A stretch of DNA of 64,000 nt from assembly GCF_011193355.1 (NCBI RefSeq), contig NZ_CP049780.1, positions 6,850,634 through 6,914,633 of the forward strand. The letters run 5' to 3'. The number at the start of each line of letters is the position of its first letter. The first letter of the stretch is position 1. A program made the translations under genes and the position numbers. The notes under the pieces were generated by a model that searched no databases, was not told the DNA's origin, and saw nothing but the letters and a program-made list of their open reading frames with translations. Of the stretch, positions 25,848 through 34,286 are shown one piece after another. This DNA is from Streptomyces sp. JB150. Its GTDB lineage: Bacteria > Actinomycetota > Actinomycetes > Streptomycetales > Streptomycetaceae.

Positions 25848-28800
25848 TCACGGGCCGCTGTGCACGAACGCGGCCCACAGCAGTGGGTTCGGGTCGGTGG
25901 CCCGAAGGTGGCGGACGGCTCGGTGCAGGGCGTGGGCTGCGCGGGACGGGTCGAGGCCTCCGCCCGTGTCCAGTTCGGCGTAGAAGCGCTCGGTGAGGAG
26001 GTGTGCCGCGTGGTCGGCGACCGGCCACTGCGCCGCCACCACATGCGGATATCCGGCCAGTTGGAGGGCGCCGGCCAGATGGACCCCCTCGTCGGGTACG
26101 GCAGTGGCGCCCCGAGCGGTCTCGCAGGCCGAGAGGAAGGCGAGCCGGACCCGTTCCAGCCGCAGCCGGGCGATCTCCTCCACGGTGAGCGGCCCGGCGC
26201 CGGCGTGATCGGCGCAGTACAGGCCGCTGCGGGCGGGGTCGGCCGGGACGTGTGCCGCGTGTCCGGCGAAGTGCAGCACGGCATGGTGCCCGAGCTGCCG
26301 CCGCACCACGTGGCGCGGCGCGCCCGCCAGCAGGGTGCGGTGCCGCGGATCCCTCCGGTACAGCTGCATCGCCTCCCGGCGGGCACCCGGCAACGGCCGC
26401 AGACCGGGCAGGGCCGCCTCGTCGACGACCAGAACCCGGTCCGCGGTGTCGGCGCGGGCGCCGGCCGCGTCGCGGGCGCGGGCGTCCGCGAGGGAGCGCA
26501 GGGTCGTGGCGTACGAGCAGACGTACCGGTCGGGCAGGGCGCCCGCGGCGTGCAGCGGCAGCAGGGCCAGGGGGCCGGTGGGACACCACCACAGGCGTTC
26601 GTGCGGCACCCCACCGGCGTCGAGTTCCCCGAGCACCGGGTCGACGATCGTCCTGGCGAGCCAGTCGAGGGTGGCGCGCAGGACGGTCTCCGCCTCCCGC
26701 GGCGCCGCACCGGGGTCGGCGAGGGCGGCGAGCAGCGCGCCGGCGCGTTCGCCGACGCCGCCGGGTCCGTCCAGGTACAGCTCAGGCAACGGCACGGTGC
26801 TCAGGCCGCCCGCGGTGACGATGAAGGCGTCGCAGCGCAGGAAGCTGACGTTGACGACGATGACGGGTCCGTCGCCCGCCGCGTCCCGCAACTCCTGCGG
26901 CGTCGGCGCGGCGACCGTGTCCCCGAGCCCGAGCACCGCCAGGGCGCGGTGCAGCAGCGTGTCGAGTTCCCGGGTCAGCCGCCGACGCCGGAGGTCCCGG
27001 GCGCGCTGCTCGTCGTCCGGGCCGGCGCCCGGCCTGCCGAGCGGATCGGCTTCCGGGCCGTACAGCTCGGCGTTCAGTTCGGCGATCCGGCCGGCCAGGT
27101 CCGGTGCCTCCTCCGCCAGCGTCTGCGGGGAGAAACGGGAGTCGGTGGCCCGGGCCAGCAGGATGCCCCGGCTGCGCTCCAGCAGGTGCAGCGCCTCCTG
27201 GGGCCGGCCCGCGTTGAGCGTGGCAGCGGCGGCGTCACAGCCGATGTTGTCGGTGACGGCGAAGCCCCGCACCCGGTCGGCGAGGGCGAGTCCGTGCCAG
27301 GCCAGCAGCGGCAGCTGCGCCACGGCCCGTTCGTAGGCCCGTACGGACTCCTCCCAGTCCTCCAGCAGGGCGCAGCGAAGCGCCCAGTGGGCGGTGTGGG
27401 AGAAGTGCACCAGGGGCGGCAGGTCAGGCAGCCCGACAGCGGTACGGAACACATCGCGGGCGGCGCGCAGGTCGGCGTCGTCGCCGGTCGCCTTGAATCT
27501 CGCGGTGTGCGCCATGCCCAGGGCGGTCAGCAGGGAGACCGCCAGCCGATGGCCGGGAGGAGTGCGGTCGAGGGCCGGCCCGGCCGTGACGATCACCTCG
27601 TCGAGGTCGGTGATCGAGCCCGTCGTCTCGGCGCGGGACAGCAGTGCGATGCACAGCCAGGCCACGGCACGCTCGCGGACCGGTGTCCCCGCGGGCAGCG
27701 CGCCGACGACCTGGCGCAGGTGGGCGACCGCCTCCTCCGCGTCCCCGGCCCCGCCCGCTGTCGCCGCCCGCTCCTGAAGGGCCATGGCCAGCTGGATCAC
27801 GGTGTCCGCTCTGCCGGCATGGTCCGCGGGATACGCCCCCACGTATCGCCGGCCCGCATCGATCGCCTCGTCGAGGTCGGCCGGCAGGCCGAGGCGGTGA
27901 TGGCGCTCCGCGAGCACCTCGGCGAGCAGGCCGGCCGCGTCGCCCGGTGCCCGGCCGGCGGCCTCGGACGCCCGGACGGCGTCCCGGAACGCGTCGATCG
28001 CCTCGTCGAGATCGGACAGGGCGTTGGTGCGGAAGTACGTCTCGCGCAGCACGGAGCCGAGGTTCGTGAGCAGGACCGCACGCTGCCACGGCGGTGCCCC
28101 GGACGCCGCCGCCAGGGACGCGCGGCTCGTCCGCAGGGCCTCCTCCACGTCGGACTCCGTGCGCAGCCGCCGGTACCGGGCGACGAGCGCGGCGGACAGG
28201 TGCGACTGCCATCCGGGCCGCCGCGGATCGTCGGGGGGTAGACGGTCCACTGCTCGGGCGCTCACCTCCACGGCTCGGTGCAGGTCGGCCGCACTGTCGC
28301 GGTGCACCCCGCGCTTGCGCAGGGCCAGCCCGAGGACGGTGAGCGCCCTGGCGTGCGGCGCCGCAGGTCCGGCCGCGGTGAGGGACACGGCACGGTCCAG
28401 GTGCGCCACCGCCTCGTCGAGCGCGGCCGGATCGCCGGTCCGGTCGTAGTGCGCGGCCGTGGCCTCGCCCAGGGTGGTGGCGACGCGGCCGGCGAGCCGC
28501 CGTGCCTCGGGGGTGGACGGCTCGGGCCTGTCTGCCGATAAGTCCGCGGCGAGGTGAAGGACGGCCAGGGCACGGTCGAGGTCGCTGGCGCGTACCGGGG
28601 CGGGATGCCCTTCGTGGCCCTGCGCACGGGCGAGAAGGACGCCGCCGACCTCGGTCAGCCGGTCGATCAGGGAGCCCGGTTCGTCCTGCGGGCCCACGGC
28701 GTGGCGCAGGCGGGTCAGCAGGCCGGTCGCCTCCTCGAACTCCGCCTCGCTCCCGCCGGGCGGGGCGTTCAGCGACATGTCCAGCAGGGCGAGGGCGAGT

Positions 28801-30107
28801 TCAGCGAGCGGCCCGGTGGCCGCGCCGCCGACGAGCCGTACGGCCCGGCGGGCGGTGCGCACCGCCTCGTCCAGGTGCCGCTGTTCACCGCCGCAGGTGA
28901 AGCGCAGCCGCAGCGCCCGGCTCAGGGAGCACAGGCGTGAGGCCCGCCAGCCGTCGTCCGGCGCCGCGTCCAGCGCCGCGCGCTCCGCGGCGAGCAGCGC
29001 CTCGGCGTCGGCCGCCGACCGGGTCCGCTCCGCCCGCGTGGACAGCACGGCGCAGTGGTTGGCGAGGTGGGTGACACGTTCCGGATCCGCGGGGTGGCTG
29101 ATCCGGGCCGCCAGCGCCGCCGCCTCCAGCGCGTCGGCCAGGTCGGCCTCGTCCGGATCCGCGGCGGTCAGGAACCGGGTGTGCAGGGCGGCGGCCCGGT
29201 TCGACAGGTACCCGGCGCGCTGCGGATCGTCCGCCGCCGCATACCGCGCGGCCTCGGTGAACGCGTCGATCGCTCCGTCCAGATCCGCCTCCGCGCGGGC
29301 CGGGGTCCGCTGCCCGCGGAAGAGCAGCGCGGCCCCGAGGTGCCCGTAGTACACGGCGTGGGGCCGCGGGGCGCGCCGGACGGCGTCCGTCGCCGCGGCC
29401 ACCGCCTCCCGGGGGTCGGCTTCCTCGGGTGCCACCTGGTGCAGCACGGTCAGCGCGCCGCTGAGGTTGCCGGAGTACATCCACCGGTCGGGATCGTCCG
29501 GTGCGGCCGAGGCGACGGCCAGCCGGCCGGCGGCGACGGCCTCGGTGAGGTCCGGGCGGTGCGCGCCCCGGTGCGCCACGAACCGGTCCCGAAGCGCGGT
29601 GCACAGGTTGGAGTGGGCCATCGGGACGCCCGGATGGCCCTGCGGCAGCACACCGGCGGCATACCGCCACAGGCTGATCGCTTCCTCGAGCGCGCGGGGG
29701 TCGAGCTGGGTTACCCACCGGCGGTATGCCGCCAGGGCCCGGCTGCCCATGTCCTCCAGGTCGTGGGCGACCGGGCGGTCCGCGGCGGCGACGGCGTCCC
29801 GCAGCCGTGCCGGAACGGCGTCCGGCCGGTACGGGGCCAGCAGGGCGAACAGCCGTACGGCGGTGTCCCGGTCGGCGTCCGTCCCGGGACATCCCCGCGC
29901 GGTCCAGCGGGCGCTGTGCAGCAGCGCCACGAGCCGCAGTCCCTCCCGGTCGAGGATGCACGGGGGTGCGCCGCGCGGTGTGGCCAGGCTGTACGCGAGG
30001 ACGGCCTCGGCCTCTGCCAGGGCGTCCCGGTGCAGCACCGCCTGGCGGTCTCCGCGCTGATGGGCGCCGAGCCGTCGCACGAGCGGCGCGGCGAGGTCGA
30101 GGGGCAT
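25848..30107 (-). CDS. Large TPR-CHAT protein (caspase-like peptidase domain)
   Basis: This 1419-residue protein has about 1000 residues of helical tetratricopeptide-type repeats (recurring DLDEAIDAFRDAV, DPAALDEAVAHLDRAV and similar), then a C-terminal CHAT domain. The caspase-like dyad is predicted as His1283 (VLHFAGHA) and Cys1328 (FLSACETARGA). No membrane segment is seen. The ATG at 30107 has a weak ribosome site; an in-frame TTG at 30251 would add 48 Pro-rich residues encoded by a G-run repeat. It contains a TTA codon (28539-28541), which would need bldA tRNA. It is the third gene of a minus-strand operon. CHAT proteases take part in caspase-like and phage-defence systems; a function here is inference. 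Confidence 0.9.
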   Translation of the reverse strand: MPLDLAAPLVRRLGAHQRGDRQAVLHRDALAEAEAVLAYSLATPRGAPPCILDREGLRLVALLHSARWTARGCPGTDADRDTAVRLFALLAPYRPDAVPARLRDAVAAADRPVAHDLEDMGSRALAAYRRWVTQLDPRALEEAISLWRYAAGVLPQGHPGVPMAHSNLCTALRDRFVAHRGAHRPDLTEAVAAGRLAVASAAPDDPDRWMYSGNLSGALTVLHQVAPEEADPREAVAAATDAVRRAPRPHAVYYGHLGAALLFRGQRTPARAEADLDGAIDAFTEAARYAAADDPQRAGYLSNRAAALHTRFLTAADPDEADLADALEAAALAARISHPADPERVTHLANHCAVLSTRAERTRSAADAEALLAAERAALDAAPDDGWRASRLCSLSRALRLRFTCGGEQRHLDEAVRTARRAVRLVGGAATGPLAELALALLDMSLNAPPGGSEAEFEEATGLLTRLRHAVGPQDEPGSLIDRLTEVGGVLLARAQGHEGHPAPVRASDLDRALAVLHLAADLSADRPEPSTPEARRLAGRVATTLGEATAAHYDRTGDPAALDEAVAHLDRAVSLTAAGPAAPHARALTVLGLALRKRGVHRDSAADLHRAVEVSARAVDRLPPDDPRRPGWQSHLSAALVARYRRLRTESDVEEALRTSRASLAAASGAPPWQRAVLLTNLGSVLRETYFRTNALSDLDEAIDAFRDAVRASEAAGRAPGDAAGLLAEVLAERHHRLGLPADLDEAIDAGRRYVGAYPADHAGRADTVIQLAMALQERAATAGGAGDAEEAVAHLRQVVGALPAGTPVRERAVAWLCIALLSRAETTGSITDLDEVIVTAGPALDRTPPGHRLAVSLLTALGMAHTARFKATGDDADLRAARDVFRTAVGLPDLPPLVHFSHTAHWALRCALLEDWEESVRAYERAVAQLPLLAWHGLALADRVRGFAVTDNIGCDAAAATLNAGRPQEALHLLERSRGILLARATDSRFSPQTLAEEAPDLAGRIAELNAELYGPEADPLGRPGAGPDDEQRARDLRRRRLTRELDTLLHRALAVLGLGDTVAAPTPQELRDAAGDGPVIVVNVSFLRCDAFIVTAGGLSTVPLPELYLDGPGGVGERAGALLAALADPGAAPREAETVLRATLDWLARTIVDPVLGELDAGGVPHERLWWCPTGPLALLPLHAAGALPDRYVCSYATTLRSLADARARDAAGARADTADRVLVVDEAALPGLRPLPGARREAMQLYRRDPRHRTLLAGAPRHVVRRQLGHHAVLHFAGHAAHVPADPARSGLYCADHAGAGPLTVEEIARLRLERVRLAFLSACETARGATAVPDEGVHLAGALQLAGYPHVVAAQWPVADHAAHLLTERFYAELDTGGGLDPSRAAHALHRAVRHLRATDPNPLLWAAFVHSGP

Positions 30108-30197
30108 GGTGCCGTCCGGATGCCAGTCGGTCGGGGGGACAGGGGAGTTCAGCGGTTGGGCCGTCGCCGGGCGCGGTGGGGTGGTGACTGCTCCAGC

Positions 30198-30222
30198 GGG
30201 GTGGGGGGTGGGGGGTGGGGGG
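30198..30222. repeat. G-run repeat with G-quadruplex potential
   Basis: Four G tracts of 4, 6, 6 and 6 bases are separated by single T residues on the plus strand. This lies between the membrane protein stop and the CHAT start, and forms the template strand for the operon. It fits the classic quadruplex pattern with one-base loops. Confidence 0.85.
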
Positions 30223-30231
30223 TGCGGTGCG

Positions 30232-30900
30232 TCAACCGCCGTCGGTGGCAAGGAGGAAGAGCACCGCCCCGGTCATGACGAGGAGGGAGGCGAGCAGAGT
30301 GTGGATCCGCGCCCGGCGCAGGGCGGCCCGCACCTGCCAGGCGTGGACGAGTTCCAGCAGCGCCCGCCGCCGGGCTCTGGCGTGGGCGGCGTTGGAGCGT
30401 GCCACGCCCAGCCAGTGCGTCAGCCGGGCGCGGCGGACGTCGTCCGTCTCGGCCACGAGCAGGCGCGCGATCCGGGCCGTCGTCTCGGTGTGGTGACGGC
30501 AGGACCGGTCGAGTTCGGCCGCGCCGGCACCGAAGGGGCCGAAGAACACCTCCGGTTCCCGCTGCATGGCGGCGCGCAGACCGGCCAGACCCGGCCCGTC
30601 CAGGGCGGTGAGAGTGACGAAGCGGGGGGTGAGGACCTCGCCCGTCGCCCAGATCGCCCAGAACACGCCGGCCAGGGCCACCGCCAGCCCGCCGACGGCG
30701 AGCGCGAGGTCGCCGCCGCCGTGCAGCTTGCCGATGGCCGCGAACGGCAGCCCGCCCAGCAGCAGGCCGCCCACGGCCGCCGTCGCGGCGACCGTCCAGC
30801 GGGCCGTGGCCCGCATGTCCGTGACCGCGGTCTGCGCCGAGGAGACGGTGACCGGCAGCGGGGCCGCCTCCTGCGGGTCCGCCGGTACGGGCAGGGTCAT
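30232..30900 (-). CDS. Two-helix membrane protein of the CHAT operon
   Basis: This 222-residue protein has a short N-terminus, two adjacent hydrophobic segments (WTVAATAAVGGLLLGGLPFAA and ALAVGGLAVALAGVFWAIW, about residues 34-80), a central soluble part (VTLTALDGPGLAGLRAAM, ARIARLLVAETDDVRRARL), and a last helix (HTLLASLLVMTGAVLFLLA) ending at the C-terminus. I do not recognise a family. Its ATG overlaps the stop of the 55-aa gene (ATGA), and the CHAT gene follows 124 bp later. It could anchor the CHAT protein to the membrane or be its effector; both are inference. Confidence 0.8.
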   Translation of the reverse strand: MTLPVPADPQEAAPLPVTVSSAQTAVTDMRATARWTVAATAAVGGLLLGGLPFAAIGKLHGGGDLALAVGGLAVALAGVFWAIWATGEVLTPRFVTLTALDGPGLAGLRAAMQREPEVFFGPFGAGAAELDRSCRHHTETTARIARLLVAETDDVRRARLTHWLGVARSNAAHARARRRALLELVHAWQVRAALRRARIHTLLASLLVMTGAVLFLLATDGG

Positions 30901-31064
30901 GTCGGCCGCCGGAAGTCCCAAGGGCCCTGGCCCTCCCCGTCGTCGACCAGTTCCTCGTACGGCGTCCAGGCGGTGCCGTCGAACTGCTCCAGCGTGCCGT
31001 CGTCCGCCAGCCGGACACTGCCGGCCTCGGGGGACGGCACCGCGCCCTCGTCGTTCCCGTTCAT
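30897..31064 (-). CDS. 55-residue acidic protein, first gene of the CHAT operon
   Basis: The protein begins MNGNDEGAVPSPEAG and continues VRLADDGTLEQFDGTAWTPYEELV before ending GPWDFRRPT. The pattern of a DG-x-LEQ-x-DG-x-W-x-P strand-turn unit suggests a small beta-hairpin fold. ATG at 31064 is preceded by GGAGGG, the best ribosome site of the operon. It overlaps the next gene by four bases. No family name can be given; its conserved look and position suggest a regulator or peptide partner of the CHAT system. Confidence 0.72.
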   Translation of the reverse strand: MNGNDEGAVPSPEAGSVRLADDGTLEQFDGTAWTPYEELVDDGEGQGPWDFRRPT

Positions 31065-31594
31065 GGCCCTCCGGATCCTCCTCTGACACGTTGCGGCCCG
31101 CACCACGTCACCGTAATGACCGTGCCGGGCAGGGCGCAGGGGCTTTCGCGGCTTTCACCGAACCTCATCCCCGGTGGCACGTCTCCCGCGCATCGGCCTT
31201 ACGCCCGTGACGTACCGTCTCGCCGCACGCCTGGAACAGCCGGTCCCCAACCTCTGAGTCTCCGGCGTGCCGGAGCCGGGCGGCACACCGGAGTCCAGCG
31301 TCCCCGCCGGGGCGAAGGGGGACGAAGGCCGGTGCCGGCAGCCGCAGCGTTCGTGCGGCGCCTCGTTCTCGGCGGGGAGCCGGCGGTCGCCAGGCCAGGG
31401 ACCGTCGGAAGCGCACCTGGGGTGACCGTCCGGCAGGGGAGCGTGCCGCTCCGTAACCACCTGACGCGTGGCCCGGCCTCCCGATGGTGCGCATGGTGCT
31501 TCCGTGACATGTCTGTGGCGGTTTGGGGCACTCGGGGAGGGCAAGGGCGGACCGGGCAGCCGGCCTGCCTTCGGAGGGCGTACAGGGAGTCGCC
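31065..31594. other. 530-bp intergenic region with no gene seen
   Basis: This lies between the divergent CHAT operon and DUF4383 genes, so it should hold both promoters. Open frames here have no family-like sequence and poor codon bias. The region is slightly less GC-rich than its neighbours. No strong operator or hairpin stands out. Confidence 0.55.
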
Positions 31595-32053
31595 ATGTCC
31601 ACTCACGCACGTGCCGCCCGCACTGCCCGAACGCCGGTACAGCAGGCCGCCCTGGTCGTGGGCGCGGTCTTCCTCCTGGTCGGCGTCCTCGGCTTCATCC
31701 CGGGCATTACCACGGACTACGACACCATGGAGTTCGCCGCGCACCACTCCGAGGCCAAGCTGCTGGGCATCTTCCAGGTGTCCATCCTGCACAACCTCGT
31801 GCACCTGGCCTTCGGCCTCGCCGGACTGGCACTCGCGCGCACCGCGGCACAGGCACGCCTCTACCTCCTCGCCGGGGGCGCCATCTATCTGGTCCTGTGG
31901 CTGTACGGGTTGATCATCGACCACGACAGCGCCGCGAACTTCGTCCCGGTCAACACCGCCGACAACTGGCTCCACCTCGTGCTGGGCCTGGGAATGATCG
32001 CACTGGGTGCCCTGCTCACCCGCAGGTCCACCCCCACACGGACTGCCGGCTGA
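31595..32053 (+). CDS. DUF4383 four-helix membrane protein
   Basis: This 152-residue protein has four predicted helices (AALVVGAVFLLVGVLGFIPG, LHNLVHLAFGLAGLALA, LYLLAGGAIYLVLWLYGLI, WLHLVLGLGMIALGALL), each opening with a family-type motif such as FIPGITT and NWLHLVLG. This is the DUF4383 layout, common and stress-associated in actinobacteria but of unknown function. ATG at 31595 follows GGGAG by six bases. It opens a run of genes with a stress flavour. Confidence 0.85.
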   Translation: MSTHARAARTARTPVQQAALVVGAVFLLVGVLGFIPGITTDYDTMEFAAHHSEAKLLGIFQVSILHNLVHLAFGLAGLALARTAAQARLYLLAGGAIYLVLWLYGLIIDHDSAANFVPVNTADNWLHLVLGLGMIALGALLTRRSTPTRTAG

Positions 32054-32210
32054 CCGGCAGCAACCATCACCGGCCACAGGCGCGGCGCCCGACAGTGGCG
32101 CCGCGCTTCTGCAAGAGCACGGCGTGGCGGCAGCGGCAAGCTCAGAGGACGCGCCGGCGGGCAGACCTCTGTGTCCGATCGGTGCAGGGATGCGAGTACG
32201 GGACGGCGGA

Positions 32211-33098
32211 TCAGCCGTCCAGGTCGCCCGCCCGGCGGCCCGCGCGAGCGCGGCCCGTGCGTGAGCCGGTGTACGCCGCGCGGCGCGTCGCGGCGAGGGC
32301 GCCGCCGGGGCGGAACTGCTCGGCGCTGTGCGCATAGATGTCGAAGCCCACACTCTCCTGTGGCTGCGCGGCCAGGGGAGCGGTGACCGTCAGCACGGCG
32401 AACGTGCGCCAGCCGCCGGAGACCGCGGCGCACAGATCGAAGACGAGCGGTCCGCCGTCCAGAGCGTCGGCCAGGGCCGTCGGGTTCCCGGGCACGGGTG
32501 CCTGCGCGGTACGGCGGGGAAAGGCGGCCAGGACGCCGCGGCGGCCGGCGACCCGGTACGGCAGCAGGCTCGAGTACGGGCCGCCCAGCGCGTCGACGCG
32601 CGGCACGGGCAGATGCCGCAGGACACGCCCGCGCCCGCTGCTCGTCAGCAGGAGATCGACAGGACGGTCCGGACCGCCGGCGCTCGCGACGCGAACGGCC
32701 AGCCCGAGTCCGTCGGGCAGCCGCCCGGGCAGACCGGCCGCCCGGGACAGGCGGACCAGGGCGGCGTACCGCCCCGCCGTGTCCAGCCAGGGCACGCCCC
32801 ACGGCTCGCCCCTGTCGCGGACGACCTCCAGCGTGGCCGCGCAGGTCAGCCCGCGCGGGTGCAGGGCCGGGGCCCGGCGCAGAGCAGCCAGCCACCGGAA
32901 ACCGGCCTCGACCGTGAGAAACGGCCACCGGCGCGGCGACATCCGCCGTCGCCGCTCCCCGGCGGTCGGGGCGTCGTGCCCAGCAGCCTCTGGCACCGCG
33001 CTCAGGGGCCGTTTCATCCGCTCTCCCACTCCTTGACGCTCCTGCGTGTCGTCGTGTGTGTCCTCGCCCCGCGCCGGGGACGGTGTCTGCTCAGTCAT
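32211..33098 (-). CDS. Catalase-superfamily-like protein, function unknown
   Basis: This 295-residue protein resembles the shortened catalase-fold proteins of actinobacteria. It has a Pro/Arg-rich N-terminus, then HPRGLTCAATLEVV, LVRLSRAAGLPGRLPDGLGLAVRV and DLLLTSSGRGRVLRHLPVPRVDALGGPYSSLLPYRV (boundaries only), and ends VGFDIYAHSAEQFRPGG. The haem-ligating tyrosine of true catalases cannot be identified with certainty, and no catalase activity should be assumed. Two starts are plausible: ATG 33098 (GAGGA upstream) or ATG 33017 (AAGGAG/GGGAG upstream), 27 codons apart. Confidence 0.6.
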   Translation of the reverse strand: MTEQTPSPARGEDTHDDTQERQGVGERMKRPLSAVPEAAGHDAPTAGERRRRMSPRRWPFLTVEAGFRWLAALRRAPALHPRGLTCAATLEVVRDRGEPWGVPWLDTAGRYAALVRLSRAAGLPGRLPDGLGLAVRVASAGGPDRPVDLLLTSSGRGRVLRHLPVPRVDALGGPYSSLLPYRVAGRRGVLAAFPRRTAQAPVPGNPTALADALDGGPLVFDLCAAVSGGWRTFAVLTVTAPLAAQPQESVGFDIYAHSAEQFRPGGALAATRRAAYTGSRTGRARAGRRAGDLDG

Positions 33099-33532
33099 GG
33101 CGGTCCTCGCCGTCCGGTGGTTCGGTCCTGCGGGGCGGCGCCGGCGACCCGCTGCCGTTCGGACCGGTGGGCAGCCGGCCGGGCGGGGTGAACGGCAGGC
33201 CGGCCTTCGATGCCGGCCCGTTGCGGCGGGCATGACGGCCGCCCTGCGGCTCCTCAGCCGCCGCGATGCTCACGAGCGCCGCACGCTCCGAAGCTCTCGT
33301 CCTGCCCGAAGCGCCTCCTCTGAGGCCAGCCGAGTACCCCGACCGGGGACCGTCACCACGCTGCGGGCGGCAGGGTGGCGCATTCGGTCGTCCGCACGGC
33401 CTCTTCGGCAGTCGGCCTGCTCCAGAGCCGCACTGTGGACGCACTCCGCATCCGGCGGGCACAAGAAGTGACGGCCGCTGCACAAGAGCTGCACGGGCCC
33501 GCGTCCTGAACTGCCGTGATCGGGGTATCTGC
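33099..33532. other. 434-bp intergenic region, no gene seen
   Basis: Divergent promoter region between the catalase-like gene and the decayed holin-like gene. A GGGTAT at 33523 resembles the -10 of SigB-type promoters, but no convincing -35 lies at the right distance. Open frames on both strands show no family resemblance. Confidence 0.5.
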
Positions 33533-33792
33533 GTGGCCAGGGGGTCGGAGCCGGTGGCAGAGCTGGTGCAGTGCGCCTCGCAGCAGCTGACCGAGCTGGT
33601 GCGCGGCGAGCCGCGCCTGGCGCAGGCGGAGATGAAGCCCTCATCGCCACCGCCGTCCTGGGGCTGATCGCCTCGGTGACGGCACTGACCGGGAAGAGGG
33701 AAGTCGCCCGGGCCGCGCCACCGACACCCGAGCCGACAGTCGAGAACGTGAAGGCCGATGTGGCCGAGATCAAGGAGAGTGCCAAGCGATGA
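33533..33792 (+). pseudogene. Remnant of a phage-holin-like (DUF1469-type) membrane protein gene
   Basis: The first frame gives VARGSEPVAELVQCASQQLTELV and RLAQAEMK, the usual N-terminus of actinobacterial holin-like stress proteins. At about 33636 the reading must jump one base to reach ALIATAVLGLIASVTALTGKREVARA and PPTPEPTVENVKADVAEIKE, the usual end. The central membrane segments that should lie between are gone, so this is an internal deletion with a frameshift. The stop at 33790 still overlaps the DUF3618 ATG, showing that the original operon was holin-like, DUF3618, DUF4235. Confidence 0.75.
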
Positions 33793-34232
33793 CCCAGCCG
33801 CACGGCGAGCCGATCGCCGAGAGCCCTGACGAACTGCGCGAGCAGGTCGAGCAGACCCGCCACGCGCTCGGCAGGACGGTGGAGGCCCTCGCGGGCAAGG
33901 CCGACGTCAAGGTGCGTGCCCAGGAAAGGGCCGTCGAGGTCAAGGAGCAGGCTGCGCTGAAGGCCGGGGAGCTGAAGTCCAAGGCCGCCGAGGCCGCGTC
34001 CCGAGTCCAGGACAAGCTGCCCGACCCGGTCAAGGACACGGCCGTCCGGGCGGCCGAGCAGGCTCGCGCCAAGGCGGCCCGGGCCGGCCGGCTGATCCAG
34101 GACAAGGCACCTGAACCGGTGCGGGCCAGGACGGCTCAGGGCGCGCAGATGGCTCGGGAGAACCGTGGACTGCTTCTGACAGCAGCGGGCGCCGGTGTCG
34201 TGCTGTGGCTGCTGTGCCGCCGCAAGGGGTGA
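33789..34232 (+). CDS. DUF3618 protein
   Basis: This 147-residue protein has the DUF3618 layout: SPDELREQVEQTRHALGRTVEALAGKADVKVRAQER, a long charged, coiled-coil-like middle (lots of Ala, Lys, Glu; 40-110), then a single C-terminal helix (GLLLTAAGAGVVLWLLCRR). Family members are membrane-attached stress-associated proteins of unknown function. The ATG overlaps the remnant upstream gene (ATGA). It appears intact, although both neighbours in the operon are damaged. Confidence 0.88.
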   Translation: MTQPHGEPIAESPDELREQVEQTRHALGRTVEALAGKADVKVRAQERAVEVKEQAALKAGELKSKAAEAASRVQDKLPDPVKDTAVRAAEQARAKAARAGRLIQDKAPEPVRARTAQGAQMARENRGLLLTAAGAGVVLWLLCRRKG

Positions 34233-34286
34233 GACGGTGAGGGTGCCTGCAAGCCGGTCGGCCCCGCCCTGGGAGCGGTCAGCGGC

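Noticed and set aside
30108..30251. Extended N-terminus of the CHAT protein from the TTG at 30251
   Set aside because: It would be encoded by the G-run repeat and has no ribosome site; ATG at 30107 is the simpler start, although it is not strongly supported either.
33099..33532. Minus-strand protein of about 130 residues ending at 33091
   Set aside because: Composition is Pro/Arg/Gly-rich, no motif, no ribosome site; more likely a shadow of unconstrained high-GC DNA.
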